A stretch of 64,000 nucleotides of DNA from Thalassolituus sp006212115 (lineage in GTDB: Bacteria; Pseudomonadota; Gammaproteobacteria; Pseudomonadales; Oceanobacteraceae). This document shows, piece by piece, positions 1 to 9,067 of the stretch. Every line of letters begins with the position of its first letter. Within the stretch, counting starts at the first letter, position 1. The notes beneath the pieces were generated by a model. It searched no databases, was not told the DNA's origin, and worked only from the letters and a program-made list of their open reading frames with translations. The translations under genes and the position numbers were made by a program. The stretch lies in assembly GCF_040372045.1 (NCBI RefSeq), contig NZ_BAABWH010000002.1. One strand, written 5' to 3'.

Positions 1-173
1 CTTTGATCACGCAGGAATAACACTTCGAGGCAGATTTTACGTTGCTCCCCGGTGACGGTACGTCCATCAGGCCAATACCCAGCGCGAACGGCACCGGCAA
101 AGATGGATAAAAGTTCTGTGGGGATATGTTCAGCGATGGTTTGAAAGTCGCTGGCGTATGCGTTGATGGTCAT
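1..173 (-). CDS. YeaC/DUF1315-family protein (partial)
   Basis: This is the N-terminal 57 residues of a small protein whose end lies outside the window. The ATG is at 171-173 and the frame is open to the window edge. Segments such as AGYWPDGRTVTGEQRK and CLEVLFLRDQ match what I know of the YeaC/DUF1315 family of short gammaproteobacterial proteins of unknown function. No membrane segment or signal peptide is visible. A Fur-box-like sequence lies 14 bases upstream of the start, so iron control is possible but inferred. The family call is fairly secure; no function is known to me. Confidence 0.7.
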   Translation of the reverse strand, partial: MTINAYASDFQTIAEHIPTELLSIFAGAVRAGYWPDGRTVTGEQRKICLEVLFLRDQ

Positions 174-186
174 ATTTTGCTTTAAT

Positions 187-205
187 ACAAATGATAATTA
201 TTAAT
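187..205. promoter_or_regulatory. Possible Fur box
   Basis: The sequence ACAAATGATAATTATTAAT matches the 19-bp Fur consensus GATAATGATAATCATTATC at 13 positions by eye, including the central ATGATAAT core. It lies just upstream of the YeaC-like start, where a bound repressor would block transcription. The stretch is very A+T rich, so chance similarity is possible. Confidence 0.35.
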
Positions 206-357
206 ATTAAGGCATCAAGACAAGGGGCTGCAAGCTCGCTATGAGAATCGAATGGGGTGGGAGGTAGGTAGGTCGATAAGAACCCCACAGTCAGCACCTC
301 AGAAACAGGCGCGGCGCTCAAAGACTGTGAGGTCGGGGACAGCGCGCGGGCTGGAGA

Positions 358-873
358 TCAGAGTTCGCGCTTCGCCTGAGTCATTTCGCTCCAGCGAGTG
401 ATGGCGTCTTTCATTTCAGCCTGATTGAAATCAACACCAACTGCTTCACAGATTTCAGGAGTAAGAGCGCGTTTGCCTTTACGTACGCCTGCCATTTTCA
501 CGAGTGCGTGCCCATAAAGCTTACCTTTGACCATCAGGCGCTGCTCAAAGTAGATGTACTTTTCATCCCACGAAGTGAGCTTGGTGTGAATTTCATACCC
601 GGTAAACAGATTCAGTTCGCGGATAAAGGTGATTTCAAGAGAGGCAACAACGAGGTTGATGCGCTTATCGAACAGATGCTTGAACCAGCCGTTGTGGCGA
701 AACAGCGTCCAGCGGGCCGCTTCCATTACGTTGAGGTACTTGGCGTTGTTCATGTGCAGATTGAAATCAATCTGATGAGGCCAGACGCGCTGACGCACAA
801 CGGAGGTGCCTTGAGCGGGAATAATAGCGGGCTCGTTGCGTTTGATAATGGATTTAATAATCTGGCCAAGCAT
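358..873 (-). CDS. 4HBT-like acyl-CoA thioesterase family protein
   Basis: This 171-residue protein resembles the hotdog-fold thioesterases of the 4HBT_2 type. The diagnostic N-terminal half has WPHQIDFNLHMNNAKYLNVM followed by EAARW, the usual D-x-N-x-H-M-N-N active-site region. I start it at the ATG at 871-873, which has a GAGGGTG ribosome-binding site, rather than at the upstream ATG at 942, whose extra 23 residues are Arg/Trp-rich and unlike the family. It is expected to be cytoplasmic and to hydrolyse acyl-CoA or acyl-ACP thioesters; the substrate is unknown. It lies downstream of the BASS transporter gene on the same strand, 86 bases away. Confidence 0.75.
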   Translation of the reverse strand: MLGQIIKSIIKRNEPAIIPAQGTSVVRQRVWPHQIDFNLHMNNAKYLNVMEAARWTLFRHNGWFKHLFDKRINLVVASLEITFIRELNLFTGYEIHTKLTSWDEKYIYFEQRLMVKGKLYGHALVKMAGVRKGKRALTPEICEAVGVDFNQAEMKDAITRWSEMTQAKREL

Positions 874-959
874 GGAACACCCTCGTGGCAGTGGCTGTAA
901 AAGCCGCCATCTTACACCACAACGCCACCCGTGCATTGGCACGAGTGACGTTCAGGGGA

Positions 960-1826
960 TTAGCTGTTGGCCAGCGGGCGATTACGAATCCAGAGCGTGA
1001 ACAGCGTGGCGGTAATAAACATGATCAGGCTGTAAACAGACGGTGCTACGGCCATTTCAGTACTGCCAAGCAGAGTGGTGACAATCATCAAGGCCAGGGT
1101 ACCGTTCTGTAAGCCAACCTCTAAGCAAATGGTGCGAGCCTGATCTTTGTGATGCAGCAGCGCGTTACCAATCAGATAACCTGCGGCCATCGTGACCAGA
1201 TTAAGTACGAGTGCGGCAGGACCCGAGGCGATCGCAAAGTCGATCAGCTTGTCTCCCAGATTAATACAGATCATAACGATCAAGAGCGCCAGCACGGCGA
1301 CCGAGAAACGTGATACCCAAGGTTCCATCCGGGTGGCGAATTGCGCCGCAAAGTGACGGATAGACATGCCCACAACCACTGGGATCACAGTGACCACAAT
1401 CAGGGTGATCCAGGTTTTTGCCAGCGGCAGCTCGAAACTCTGTTCGCCACTTCCGTAATACCCGATCGCCCAGGTGCCCAGAATAGGAATGGTGAAGGGG
1501 GTGATAAATCCAATGACGGCGGTCAGAGATACCGATAATCCGACATCACCCCGTGCCAGCAAGGTGTAGAGGTTGGTCGTCACGCCACCCGGACAGAGGG
1601 CGAGAATGAAGAGGCCAATAGCGAGGGGGCCTGTCAGCCCGGTGAGCGCAATGATGCCAACAGCAATCGCGGGCAGCAGTAACATTTGGCAAATAGCGCC
1701 AATCAAGAATGCCTTTGGTTGGGCAACAACCCGGGTAAAGTCGGCGGGTCTGAGCCCCATTCCTACGCCTGTCATGATCAGAATCAGGGATATAGGTAAG
1801 GCTACTTGCGTCAGTATCTCGTACAT
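960..1826 (-). CDS. Bile acid:sodium symporter (BASS) family transporter
   Basis: This is a 288-residue integral membrane protein made almost entirely of hydrophobic helices, about nine by eye. Its sequence has the BASS-family character, for example LCPGGVTTNLYTLLARGDVG near residues 77-96 and LEVGLQNGTLALMI near residues 235-248. Those Gly/Asn-rich segments are the crossing helices that bind sodium in this family. BASS proteins import organic anions with sodium; in bacteria the substrate is usually unknown and could be a keto acid or pantoate-like compound. Length is normal for the family. It probably forms a unit with the downstream thioesterase gene, although no shared pathway is obvious. 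Confidence 0.8.
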   Translation of the reverse strand: MYEILTQVALPISLILIMTGVGMGLRPADFTRVVAQPKAFLIGAICQMLLLPAIAVGIIALTGLTGPLAIGLFILALCPGGVTTNLYTLLARGDVGLSVSLTAVIGFITPFTIPILGTWAIGYYGSGEQSFELPLAKTWITLIVVTVIPVVVGMSIRHFAAQFATRMEPWVSRFSVAVLALLIVMICINLGDKLIDFAIASGPAALVLNLVTMAAGYLIGNALLHHKDQARTICLEVGLQNGTLALMIVTTLLGSTEMAVAPSVYSLIMFITATLFTLWIRNRPLANS

Positions 1827-2104
1827 GGTGAGTCCGCATTATGTTATTTAGCGACAGAAGCTATCGCAGCCCCGTAGGGATAGCAAGTGAACCCCGGGCA
1901 ACAGGTTGTCCCAAGCTGCTTTTAGTCGGTGGTGAATGGCGGGATCTGCACTTTGCCATACGGGACAGCGCTGACTATACCTAATAGCAGGGGCTTCTCT
2001 GTCTGTGTGCGGTTATTTTTTCAAGCCTGCAACTCAAAGCCCATTTTTATCTCATCAGACTGCGGTCAGGTCGTAGGGTTATGGTATAGCTGGGCGGAAT
2101 ATGT

Positions 2105-3910
2105 ATGGCGGGAAGTACTCAGGATCAGCTGCTATTGATGGCGCAAATGACATCGGAAGAGGCCAAGGGAAGCTCTGGTCTTGCGGCGCAGAAATACTTA
2201 CCGATAGCCCTGTTTCTGGTGACCTCGTTGGTAATTTCGATATTGGGCGTGATCTATACCCGTAATTGGGAAGTCCGGTTGGATTACGCTTTGGCCGATA
2301 CTCTGCTGGGCGCAACGGAATCGGAACTGGTCTTGCGCCTTGATCGTCTGGTCACGGACGCACATATTATTTCGGGTTTTGTGTTGTCCTCCAATCATGT
2401 CGATAACGATGAGTTTCTTACCTTTACGCAGGCCCTTTTAGAAGACAATCCGACTACTGAATACTGCTTTCTGCTGAATTATAAAGGACAGGATTACGCC
2501 ACATCTGCAGATAATGGGATGGCGGAAATGCTGGTGGAATTGAAAAGTATCACCAAATCCTCATCGGCTAACCGGGCGCTGGTCTCGGTTGATGCCACCG
2601 ACTTTCTTGCGGTGATCCAGAACATAGAAAGTGACGAGCATACACAGAGCCGGGTTGTGACTCTGTCGCGGCTATCTTCCTTTGCCAGTGCGCCGGGCGG
2701 TCGTTATTCCGAAAACAGTATTGGATTTCAGGATTCGTTTGGCCAGCAGCGTGATATTGGTATTGTCAGCGATGATGCGCACAGCACGGCAACCCTGACG
2801 CACGGAGATCTCAGTATTGACCTCCATGTGAATCAGAAGGTGGTTGAGAGTGCCATTTTCAGCCGTTTTCGCTGGGCCATTATGATTGTGTGCGTTATTG
2901 CATCGACCCTCTTTATTTTTCAGTTTATTCAGGCGCGCCGTTCAATTCGCGATTTTATCGATCTGACAATGGAGCGCTCGCAGGAGTTATCGTCCATTAA
3001 CAGCGATCTCGTCGATGAGATTATGGGGCGGGCGCGATTACAAGCCGAGCTACTGGAAAAAAATCACGAGCTCAGCGACACCAACTTACAGCTGGAAGAC
3101 GCACGGCAGCAGCTGGTTCAGCGAGAGAAGCTGGCTTCCCTTGGTCAGCTTTCGGCGGGGATCGCTCATGAGATAAATAACCCGGTGGCATTTGTAAAAT
3201 CGAATGTCTCCATGATGAAAAAATACTGGGACAGGACAGGTCAATATATCGACCTGTCCAGTGCATTGGTTGCCGATAAGCAGGAACTGAAGGGCGCGTT
3301 GGAGAGGTTACGAAGTGAAACCAGAATACAGCCAGTTATCAATAATTTTTCCGTCGTTATTGAAGAGTCGCTCGATGGCCTGGCGCGCGTTCAACAAATT
3401 GTTCAGGACCTGAAAATGTTTTCCCGGTCCGAGGAATCTGAATTTCAGCGAGCGGATGTAAACGATTGCCTCGATAGCGCATTGAATATTCTTCGTAGTC
3501 AGATAACCCCAGCGGTGACGATTCACAAACAATACGGCGATATCCCTCAACCAGAAATGATGGCGAGCCAGGTACATCAGGTCATGGTGAATCTTATCTC
3601 CAACGCACTCCATGCCATCGGTGAAAGTGGCAATATATATCTGACCACTCACGAACAGGATGAATCTGTATTCGTTGCTATCGAGGACGATGGTGAGGGC
3701 ATTGATCCAGAGGTGCTTGGACGGATATTCGATCCTTTCTTTACCACGAAAGAAACCGGAAAAGGCACAGGACTTGGCTTGTCTTTGTCGTACGGAATTA
3801 TTGAGCGCCATCGTGGCGAGATATCAGTCGAATCTGAACAGGGAAAAGGCACCCGCTTTACCATCCGGATTCCGGTTACCCAAAAGCTAACGGAGCAGAA
3901 TGATGTCTGA
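2105..3910 (+). CDS. Membrane sensor histidine kinase
   Basis: This 601-residue kinase has a first membrane helix at about residues 33-53, a periplasmic sensor region to about 258, and a second helix at about 259-279. A coiled coil (about 290-340) leads to the dimerisation domain with the phospho-acceptor His355 in GIAHEINNP. The ATP-binding domain follows, with NLISNALHAI (N box), DDGEGI (G1), FFTTKETGKGTGLGL (F and G2 boxes). The periplasmic domain is not recognised. The ATG at 2105 is used; one at 2138 would still leave the first helix intact. It overlaps the HD-GYP response regulator by 11 bases, so the two almost certainly form a two-component pair. Confidence 0.85.
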   Translation: MAGSTQDQLLLMAQMTSEEAKGSSGLAAQKYLPIALFLVTSLVISILGVIYTRNWEVRLDYALADTLLGATESELVLRLDRLVTDAHIISGFVLSSNHVDNDEFLTFTQALLEDNPTTEYCFLLNYKGQDYATSADNGMAEMLVELKSITKSSSANRALVSVDATDFLAVIQNIESDEHTQSRVVTLSRLSSFASAPGGRYSENSIGFQDSFGQQRDIGIVSDDAHSTATLTHGDLSIDLHVNQKVVESAIFSRFRWAIMIVCVIASTLFIFQFIQARRSIRDFIDLTMERSQELSSINSDLVDEIMGRARLQAELLEKNHELSDTNLQLEDARQQLVQREKLASLGQLSAGIAHEINNPVAFVKSNVSMMKKYWDRTGQYIDLSSALVADKQELKGALERLRSETRIQPVINNFSVVIEESLDGLARVQQIVQDLKMFSRSEESEFQRADVNDCLDSALNILRSQITPAVTIHKQYGDIPQPEMMASQVHQVMVNLISNALHAIGESGNIYLTTHEQDESVFVAIEDDGEGIDPEVLGRIFDPFFTTKETGKGTGLGLSLSYGIIERHRGEISVESEQGKGTRFTIRIPVTQKLTEQNDV

Positions 3911-5228
3911 ATTAGCTGCATTTGATTTCGATTCTGGTGCAACTGTGCTTCTGGTTGATGACGAACCTATGGTGTTATCGAGCTTACGGCGCTTATTAGA
4001 AGACGACGGTAGTCTGCAGGTATACACAGTTGAAAGTGCAATAGAGGCGCTTACCCTACTTGAAGAGCAAAGCGTCGATCTGATTATTTCTGACATGAAA
4101 ATGCCGGGTATGGATGGTGCTACTTTTTTAACACAAGCCGCCGAGCGCTGGCCGGATACCGATCGGGTATTACTCACTGGCTATTCGGACGTGTCGTCGG
4201 CGATACAGGCCATCAACGAAGGTAAGATCAGTCAGTACCTGTCGAAGCCGTGGGATGACGAAGATCTGCTTGAGCGGGTCAATACCATCCTCTCCAATCG
4301 CAACCTCAAGCGTGATAACGAACGTTTGATGGCAATACGCGATGCACAGAACCAGAAACTGCAGGAGCTGACCGAAAAACAGGAACAGATTATCCGCAGC
4401 CGCACAGAGGAGTTGCAGCAGACCGCCGATCAGTTAGACATGGCCTACGAAGAGTTGAAAGAGAGCTACTTTCAGTGTGTTCCCTTGTTGGCCGCCTTGG
4501 TCGACCTCAATGAAAAAGCGAAGAAGGGTCACGCAAAACGTGTTGCTGAAATCAGTGATCTGATCTCAGCTCAAATGGACTTATCGGTATCTGATCAACG
4601 CCTTATCCATGTCTCTGCGTTGGTTCACGACATTGGTAAAATTGGCTTAGATCAGGCAACACAAAGAAAAAGCATTGCTGATATGACTCGCGGCGAATTG
4701 TTGCTGTACAAACAACATCCGCTGTTGGGTGAAAGTGCCCTTATGGCGTTTGAACCTATTCAACAGGCCGCACATATCGTCAGAAGCCATCATGAACGCT
4801 ACGACGGGGGAGGTTTCCCGGACAAAATAACCGGAGAGGCGATTCCGCTTGGCGCCCGCGTCGTTGCCGTTGCTAATGACTATGATAATCTCCTGCTGCC
4901 CAATAATTTTACCGGTGCAGCGATGTCCGATCAGGAAGCCTATAACTACATCGTTAAAGAATCGGGCAAGCGCTACGACCCCGAGGTCGTCACCGCTTTT
5001 GATTACGTATACGACAAAATTCTTGAGATTCATGCCAAGAATATGCAGATCACCTTACCTGTATCTAAGTTGAATCCGGGGATGGTACTCAGTGGTGATC
5101 TGATCAATCATCACGGCATTGTGATGTTGGTTTCGGGGCGTACCCTGACGGAATCTCTTATCGATAAGCTGAAACAGTTCGAAGTGGCATTCGACACCAA
5201 ACTTCAGGTACCCGTTGTTTGCCATTGA
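3900..5228 (+). CDS. Response regulator with HD-GYP output domain
   Basis: The 442-residue protein has a receiver domain with the acidic pair Asp20/Asp21, phospho-acceptor Asp65 in IISDMKMPG and the conserved Lys in LSKPWDDE. A coiled-coil linker (about residues 140-185) leads to an HD-GYP domain with HDIGKIG and HHERYDGGGFPD. Known HD-GYP proteins hydrolyse cyclic di-GMP. The eponymous GYP is GFP here, a conservative change. A C-terminal extension of about 70 residues follows. It is translated from overlapping ATGs at 3900/3903 within the end of the kinase gene, so the pair likely converts a periplasmic signal into a change in cyclic di-GMP. Confidence 0.88.
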   Translation: MMSELAAFDFDSGATVLLVDDEPMVLSSLRRLLEDDGSLQVYTVESAIEALTLLEEQSVDLIISDMKMPGMDGATFLTQAAERWPDTDRVLLTGYSDVSSAIQAINEGKISQYLSKPWDDEDLLERVNTILSNRNLKRDNERLMAIRDAQNQKLQELTEKQEQIIRSRTEELQQTADQLDMAYEELKESYFQCVPLLAALVDLNEKAKKGHAKRVAEISDLISAQMDLSVSDQRLIHVSALVHDIGKIGLDQATQRKSIADMTRGELLLYKQHPLLGESALMAFEPIQQAAHIVRSHHERYDGGGFPDKITGEAIPLGARVVAVANDYDNLLLPNNFTGAAMSDQEAYNYIVKESGKRYDPEVVTAFDYVYDKILEIHAKNMQITLPVSKLNPGMVLSGDLINHHGIVMLVSGRTLTESLIDKLKQFEVAFDTKLQVPVVCH

Positions 5229-5294
5229 TGGCGCTGAATGTGACGAGGTTGGGGTATACTGAGCCGGTTTTCCGATACCTTAGAGGATACCCGA

Positions 5295-5561
5295 GTGAAC
5301 CTGACAGCTTTCGCAGTATCGTTCCTGGGCTTTTTAATTATGTACGCTGGTGTCTTGATGGCACGTAAGGTGGATAACTCGGGGTCTGCTTCGGTATTCC
5401 GCATTGGTGGCATCTTCATCGGTCTGATGATGGTGCCGATGCTGCATTCCGCGCTCGGCTCGCCGGTTATCGCAGCGGAGCTCTCCGGTAAATACCTTTT
5501 GGGTATGGTGATCGCCGGCGTGATCGTTGACGTGTTTTTCGTTAAGAAGCGCAGTCAGTAA
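5295..5561 (+). CDS. Small inner-membrane protein of unknown function
   Basis: This 88-residue protein starts at GTG 5295 after a GAGGATACCC ribosome-binding region. It has hydrophobic segments at about residues 6-23 and 36-52, and a third at about 66-82, ending in a basic tail KKRSQ. The pattern suggests two or three membrane helices with the C-terminus in the cytoplasm. I do not recognise a family. It lies 66 bases after the HD-GYP gene on the same strand and could be cotranscribed, but nothing in the sequence links their functions. Confidence 0.6.
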   Translation: MNLTAFAVSFLGFLIMYAGVLMARKVDNSGSASVFRIGGIFIGLMMVPMLHSALGSPVIAAELSGKYLLGMVIAGVIVDVFFVKKRSQ

Positions 5562-5651
5562 GCTGGCCTTCTTTACTTGCCGCTGAGTTGACCCTATGGG
5601 CGATTCGCGCCATTGTTATGCAATCTCACGATACTAATACTTATAACAATA

Positions 5652-6386
5652 ATGAAAAAATACATATACAGCGGCGTTATTGCCGCCACATTCGCCGGAA
5701 TGTCGTTGATCTCCGCGACCGCACACGCCAGCCAATATCTTGGATTTGGTATTGATTACGGCGTTTTGACTGAACAGGAATCGGACGCTGAATACCCCAT
5801 TTTTAATTTCGAAGGACGTTTTGGCCTCGATTTCACCGACCGCTTCACTATCGAAGTGGAAGGCGCGACGCTGGGTAAGAAGGAACGTGAATTCAGTGGC
5901 CAATGTCTGGATCAGGAGGCCGTCGATCAGCTGACATTCGGTGATGACGACGTCGCAATCGGTTGTGCATATTTGGATAGCGTCAGTCGTCAGACCGTCA
6001 GCGTGAATTTTATTTTTAGCCAGCCGTTCCCACGATTTGAGCTTTTTGCCGGGCTTGGTATCGGTGCCGCCCGAACCAGTTATACCTTTGATGTAGACAA
6101 TGTCGGGATCAGCACACTGGATGATTTTCGCGACTTTTCTGCGTCGGATGTTCAGACTATTCAGGGTTACTTGGATCTCCTGCTTGGCGATGGCGTGTTT
6201 GATCTGCAGCTGCCCGACAATATCTCGGAAACTTCCATCGATATGATGTATTCACTTGAAGCCGGCGTGCTGGTGGACGATACGCATCGTCTGGCGGTGA
6301 CCTGGAATCCGGAATACGGCAGTGATGAGGTGGGCAAGTACGAATATCTCAGCGTTTCGTACAGTTGGCTGTTCCGGTTGGATTAA
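5652..6386 (+). CDS. Putative outer-membrane beta-barrel protein
   Basis: This is a 244-residue exported protein. I start at ATG 5652, which gives a clean signal peptide (MKKYIYSGVIAATFAGMS... with cleavage after AHA); an earlier in-frame start at 5613 would add a hydrophobic 13-residue stretch without function. The mature part alternates polar and aromatic residues in short segments and ends VSYSWLFRLD. A terminal aromatic or hydrophobic residue in that context, with glycine-rich turns such as FAGLGIGAAR, is typical of small eight-stranded outer-membrane barrels. The ligand or role is unknown. A hairpin 13 bases after the stop could terminate it. Confidence 0.65.
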   Translation: MKKYIYSGVIAATFAGMSLISATAHASQYLGFGIDYGVLTEQESDAEYPIFNFEGRFGLDFTDRFTIEVEGATLGKKEREFSGQCLDQEAVDQLTFGDDDVAIGCAYLDSVSRQTVSVNFIFSQPFPRFELFAGLGIGAARTSYTFDVDNVGISTLDDFRDFSASDVQTIQGYLDLLLGDGVFDLQLPDNISETSIDMMYSLEAGVLVDDTHRLAVTWNPEYGSDEVGKYEYLSVSYSWLFRLD

Positions 6387-6398
6387 CGACGTGATGTG

Positions 6399-6418
6399 CA
6401 GCGCTCGGTTGAGCGCTG
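6399..6418. terminator. Hairpin between convergent genes
   Basis: CAGCGCTC and GAGCGCTG form a perfect 8-bp stem with a GGTT loop in the short gap between the outer-membrane protein gene and convergent argA. There is no long T run on either side, so it is a plausible but not strong bidirectional terminator. Confidence 0.5.
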
Positions 6419-6445
6419 CGTTGCTCCCTGTTTCTGGATGAGCAT

Positions 6446-7747
6446 TCAGAGAGATTTAAAAAAGACTTTCGAATTACGCTGAAAGTTATATAACTTCTGT
6501 TTTTCCTGCGGCAATTCACTGACCTGGCCAGCCTTAAACCCGTGCTCAACAAACCAATGTGCGGTACGCGTGGTTAATACGAATAACCGCTTATAGGCGC
6601 GTTTTCTGGCTTCCTGCTCGAGTTGTTCTAGCAGTCGTTGTCCGCGGTTACTGCCCCGATAGTCACTGTGCACGGCGACGCAGGCGAGTTCTGCTTCGTC
6701 GTCTGAGTACGGATACAGTGCCGCGCAGGCGGTAATCAGGCCGTCACGCTCAATGACGTAAAACCGGTGAATTTCGGTTTCCAACAGCTCGCGTGAGCGC
6801 CTCACCAGAATCCCGTCTTCCTCGAGAGGTTTGAGCAGATCCAGAATCCCGGCAACGTCATCAATATTGGCGGCCCGCAATTGATCATAGGCATCCTGAC
6901 TGATTAACGTGCCGCTACCTTCCCGTGTGAACAGCTCCTGCAATAGCGCACCGTCGCTCTGATAGCTCAGTAAATGAACACGCGGTACACCCTGACGGAC
7001 ACAGCGCAGAGCCATATCCGCATGCCAGCGCTGGCTTCCACTTAAACCGGTCAAGCGAGACTCCAGTTCACGGCAGGTTAAATCCTCCAACGGGGTGCCG
7101 TCTTCATCGCTTAATCCATCCTGCTCGCCAAAGGCGACCAGCTTGTCCGCGCGCAATGACACGGCCGCGTGGCGGGCGACATCTTCTACTCCGAGGTTAA
7201 ACATCTCACCAGAGGGCGAGTACCCAGAGCATGACAGTAATACAACATTCTGTTGGTCGAGCAGATTTGAGATGGCCTGATGTTCAATCCGGCGGACTTC
7301 ACCGGTGTGCTGGTAGTCGACTCCGTTGATCACACCCAAAGGCTTGGCAGTCACAAAGTTACCGCTTACGACACGAATGCGCGCGCCATGCATGGGCGAA
7401 CCGGGCACACCCACAGACAGGCGCGATTCGATATCCGCCTTCACCATTCCGACGGCGGCTTTTACCGCACTCAATGCTTCACCGTCTGTGATGCGCAGGT
7501 CGTTGTGAAACTGACTGGTGATGTCCAGTCGCTCCAGAACGGCATCAATTTGTGGACGGGCACCGTGTACCAGCACCAAACGCACACCCAGACTGTTCAG
7601 CAGGGCAATATCCTGAACCAGAGTGTCGAAATTCGGGTGCTGTAATGCATCGCCATCGAACATGATGACGAAGGTCTTGCCCCTGTGCGCATTGATATAC
7701 GGCGAGGATTGGCGAAACCACTGTACGTATTCGGTGTTGTCGGTCAA
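6446..7747 (-). CDS. argA: N-acetylglutamate synthase (amino-acid N-acetyltransferase)
   Basis: This 433-residue enzyme acetylates glutamate with acetyl-CoA, the first step of arginine synthesis. The N-terminal 290 or so residues form the amino-acid-kinase-like regulatory domain, with LVLVHGARPQID near residues 57-68 and VNLL-type Gly-rich loops. The C-terminal GNAT domain has CVAVHSDYRGSNRGQRLLE, the acetyl-CoA pyrophosphate loop. Length equals that of classical ArgA. The gene lies 90 bases downstream of argE on the same strand, so the two arginine genes are probably cotranscribed. The regulatory domain is where arginine feedback acts in the family. Confidence 0.93.
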   Translation of the reverse strand: MTDNTEYVQWFRQSSPYINAHRGKTFVIMFDGDALQHPNFDTLVQDIALLNSLGVRLVLVHGARPQIDAVLERLDITSQFHNDLRITDGEALSAVKAAVGMVKADIESRLSVGVPGSPMHGARIRVVSGNFVTAKPLGVINGVDYQHTGEVRRIEHQAISNLLDQQNVVLLSCSGYSPSGEMFNLGVEDVARHAAVSLRADKLVAFGEQDGLSDEDGTPLEDLTCRELESRLTGLSGSQRWHADMALRCVRQGVPRVHLLSYQSDGALLQELFTREGSGTLISQDAYDQLRAANIDDVAGILDLLKPLEEDGILVRRSRELLETEIHRFYVIERDGLITACAALYPYSDDEAELACVAVHSDYRGSNRGQRLLEQLEQEARKRAYKRLFVLTTRTAHWFVEHGFKAGQVSELPQEKQKLYNFQRNSKVFFKSL

Positions 7748-7837
7748 AACGGGACTTCCTGTTTAATCCCGGCGGATGCGGATCTGTCTGTGTAGGGTGC
7801 CGATCTGCGTACCACCTGTCTCTCAATAGTTACCGAT

Positions 7838-9043
7838 TTAATCATGGGCCGGAGTGAGACAAAAGCGCTCAATCAGGTTACGCACAATATTCACGCAGGG
7901 TTCTATCTGATCCAGCGCCAGGTATTCATCAATCTGGTGCGCTTGATCAATATTGCCGGGGCCCAGTACTACGGTTTCCATGCCGAGGCTCTGCAGGAAC
8001 GGGGCCTCCGTGGCGTAGTTGACCGCGACACTGGTGGCACCGGTCAGGCGTTCGGCTTCTTTGATCAGTTCGCTATGCTCACTTTCTGCGAAGGGCTCGA
8101 CGCCCGAAAACAATTGCTCGAACGACAGCTCGACCTGATTTTGTGCTGCGATCGGATTCATCCTGCGGCGAATTTCTTCGCGTAGGTCGTCGTTGCTCAT
8201 GCCGGGTAGGGCGCGTAAGTCGTATGCCAGCTCGCAACTGCCGCAGATACGGTTGGGGTTGTCTCCGCCATGGATGCAGCCGAGATTCAACGTCGGTGTC
8301 TGCACGGCAAAGTGTGCATCCTGATAACGTTCCGCCAGATCCAGTCTCAGGGCTTTGAGTTCGCCCATGACATCATGGACGGCATCCATCGCATTAATAC
8401 CCAGAGCGGGATTGGAAGAGTGTCCGGAGCGCCCGGTGACACGGATGCTGTCCATAATAATACCCTTGTGCATACGTACGGGACGCAGGCTGGAGGGTTC
8501 ACCTACGACGGCGTAACGCCCGTTTGGTCCGGTTTGTTTGCTTAGCGCGCGGGCGCCGCTCATGGAACATTCTTCATCCGCCGTGGCGAGAATCATCAGT
8601 GGCTGGTGGAACGTCTGGTGTTTCACTTGCTCTATGGCTTCAAGTGCGAGAGCGAAGAAGCCTTTCATGTCGCAGGTGCCAAGGCCGTAGAGTTTTCCGT
8701 CCCGCTCGGTCAGGGTAAAAGGATCAGACGTCCATTTTTCCGGGTTACAGGGGACAGTATCGGTATGCCCGCTGAGCACCAGACCGCCACTGCCTTGACC
8801 GTAGGTTGCCAGTAAGTTGAATTTCCCCGGTTGATCATCAATCGGCATAATAGAGACATCAAAACCCAGGTCGTTACACCAGCTTGCCAGCAGGTTTATC
8901 ACGCCTTCGTTACTCTGATCGTATTCGGGCAATACCGAGCTGATGCTGTTTTCTGCAATCAGTGCTGTCATGCGCTTGAGTGTGAGTGGGGAGATCGCAG
9001 TGCTATTGGGCATTCTGGCCAGATCCTGGAGAAAAGTTCGCAA
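7838..9043 (-). CDS. argE: Acetylornithine deacetylase
   Basis: The 401-residue cytoplasmic M20-family metalloenzyme removes acetate from N-acetylornithine in arginine synthesis. Visible motifs are LSGHTDTVP (metal-binding His and Asp), GTCDMKGF, the catalytic TADEECSMSGA, VVGEPSSLRPV, and the C-terminal LGPGNIDQAHQIDEY. The region RMPNSTAIS aligns with the N-terminus of known ArgE, which supports the upstream ATG at 9043 over the one at 9013. It is divergent from the CYTH gene with only 24 bases between starts, and is followed by argA. This arrangement is unusually compact, so the two promoters must lie inside coding sequence. Confidence 0.93.
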   Translation of the reverse strand: MRTFLQDLARMPNSTAISPLTLKRMTALIAENSISSVLPEYDQSNEGVINLLASWCNDLGFDVSIMPIDDQPGKFNLLATYGQGSGGLVLSGHTDTVPCNPEKWTSDPFTLTERDGKLYGLGTCDMKGFFALALEAIEQVKHQTFHQPLMILATADEECSMSGARALSKQTGPNGRYAVVGEPSSLRPVRMHKGIIMDSIRVTGRSGHSSNPALGINAMDAVHDVMGELKALRLDLAERYQDAHFAVQTPTLNLGCIHGGDNPNRICGSCELAYDLRALPGMSNDDLREEIRRRMNPIAAQNQVELSFEQLFSGVEPFAESEHSELIKEAERLTGATSVAVNYATEAPFLQSLGMETVVLGPGNIDQAHQIDEYLALDQIEPCVNIVRNLIERFCLTPAHD

Positions 9044-9067
9044 ACATTAAGATACGACGATAGCGCG

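Noticed and set aside
8831..9067. An N-terminal extension of the CYTH protein.
   Set aside because: The family begins with MATEIELKL at ATG 9068; the extension is antisense to argE and is not family-like.
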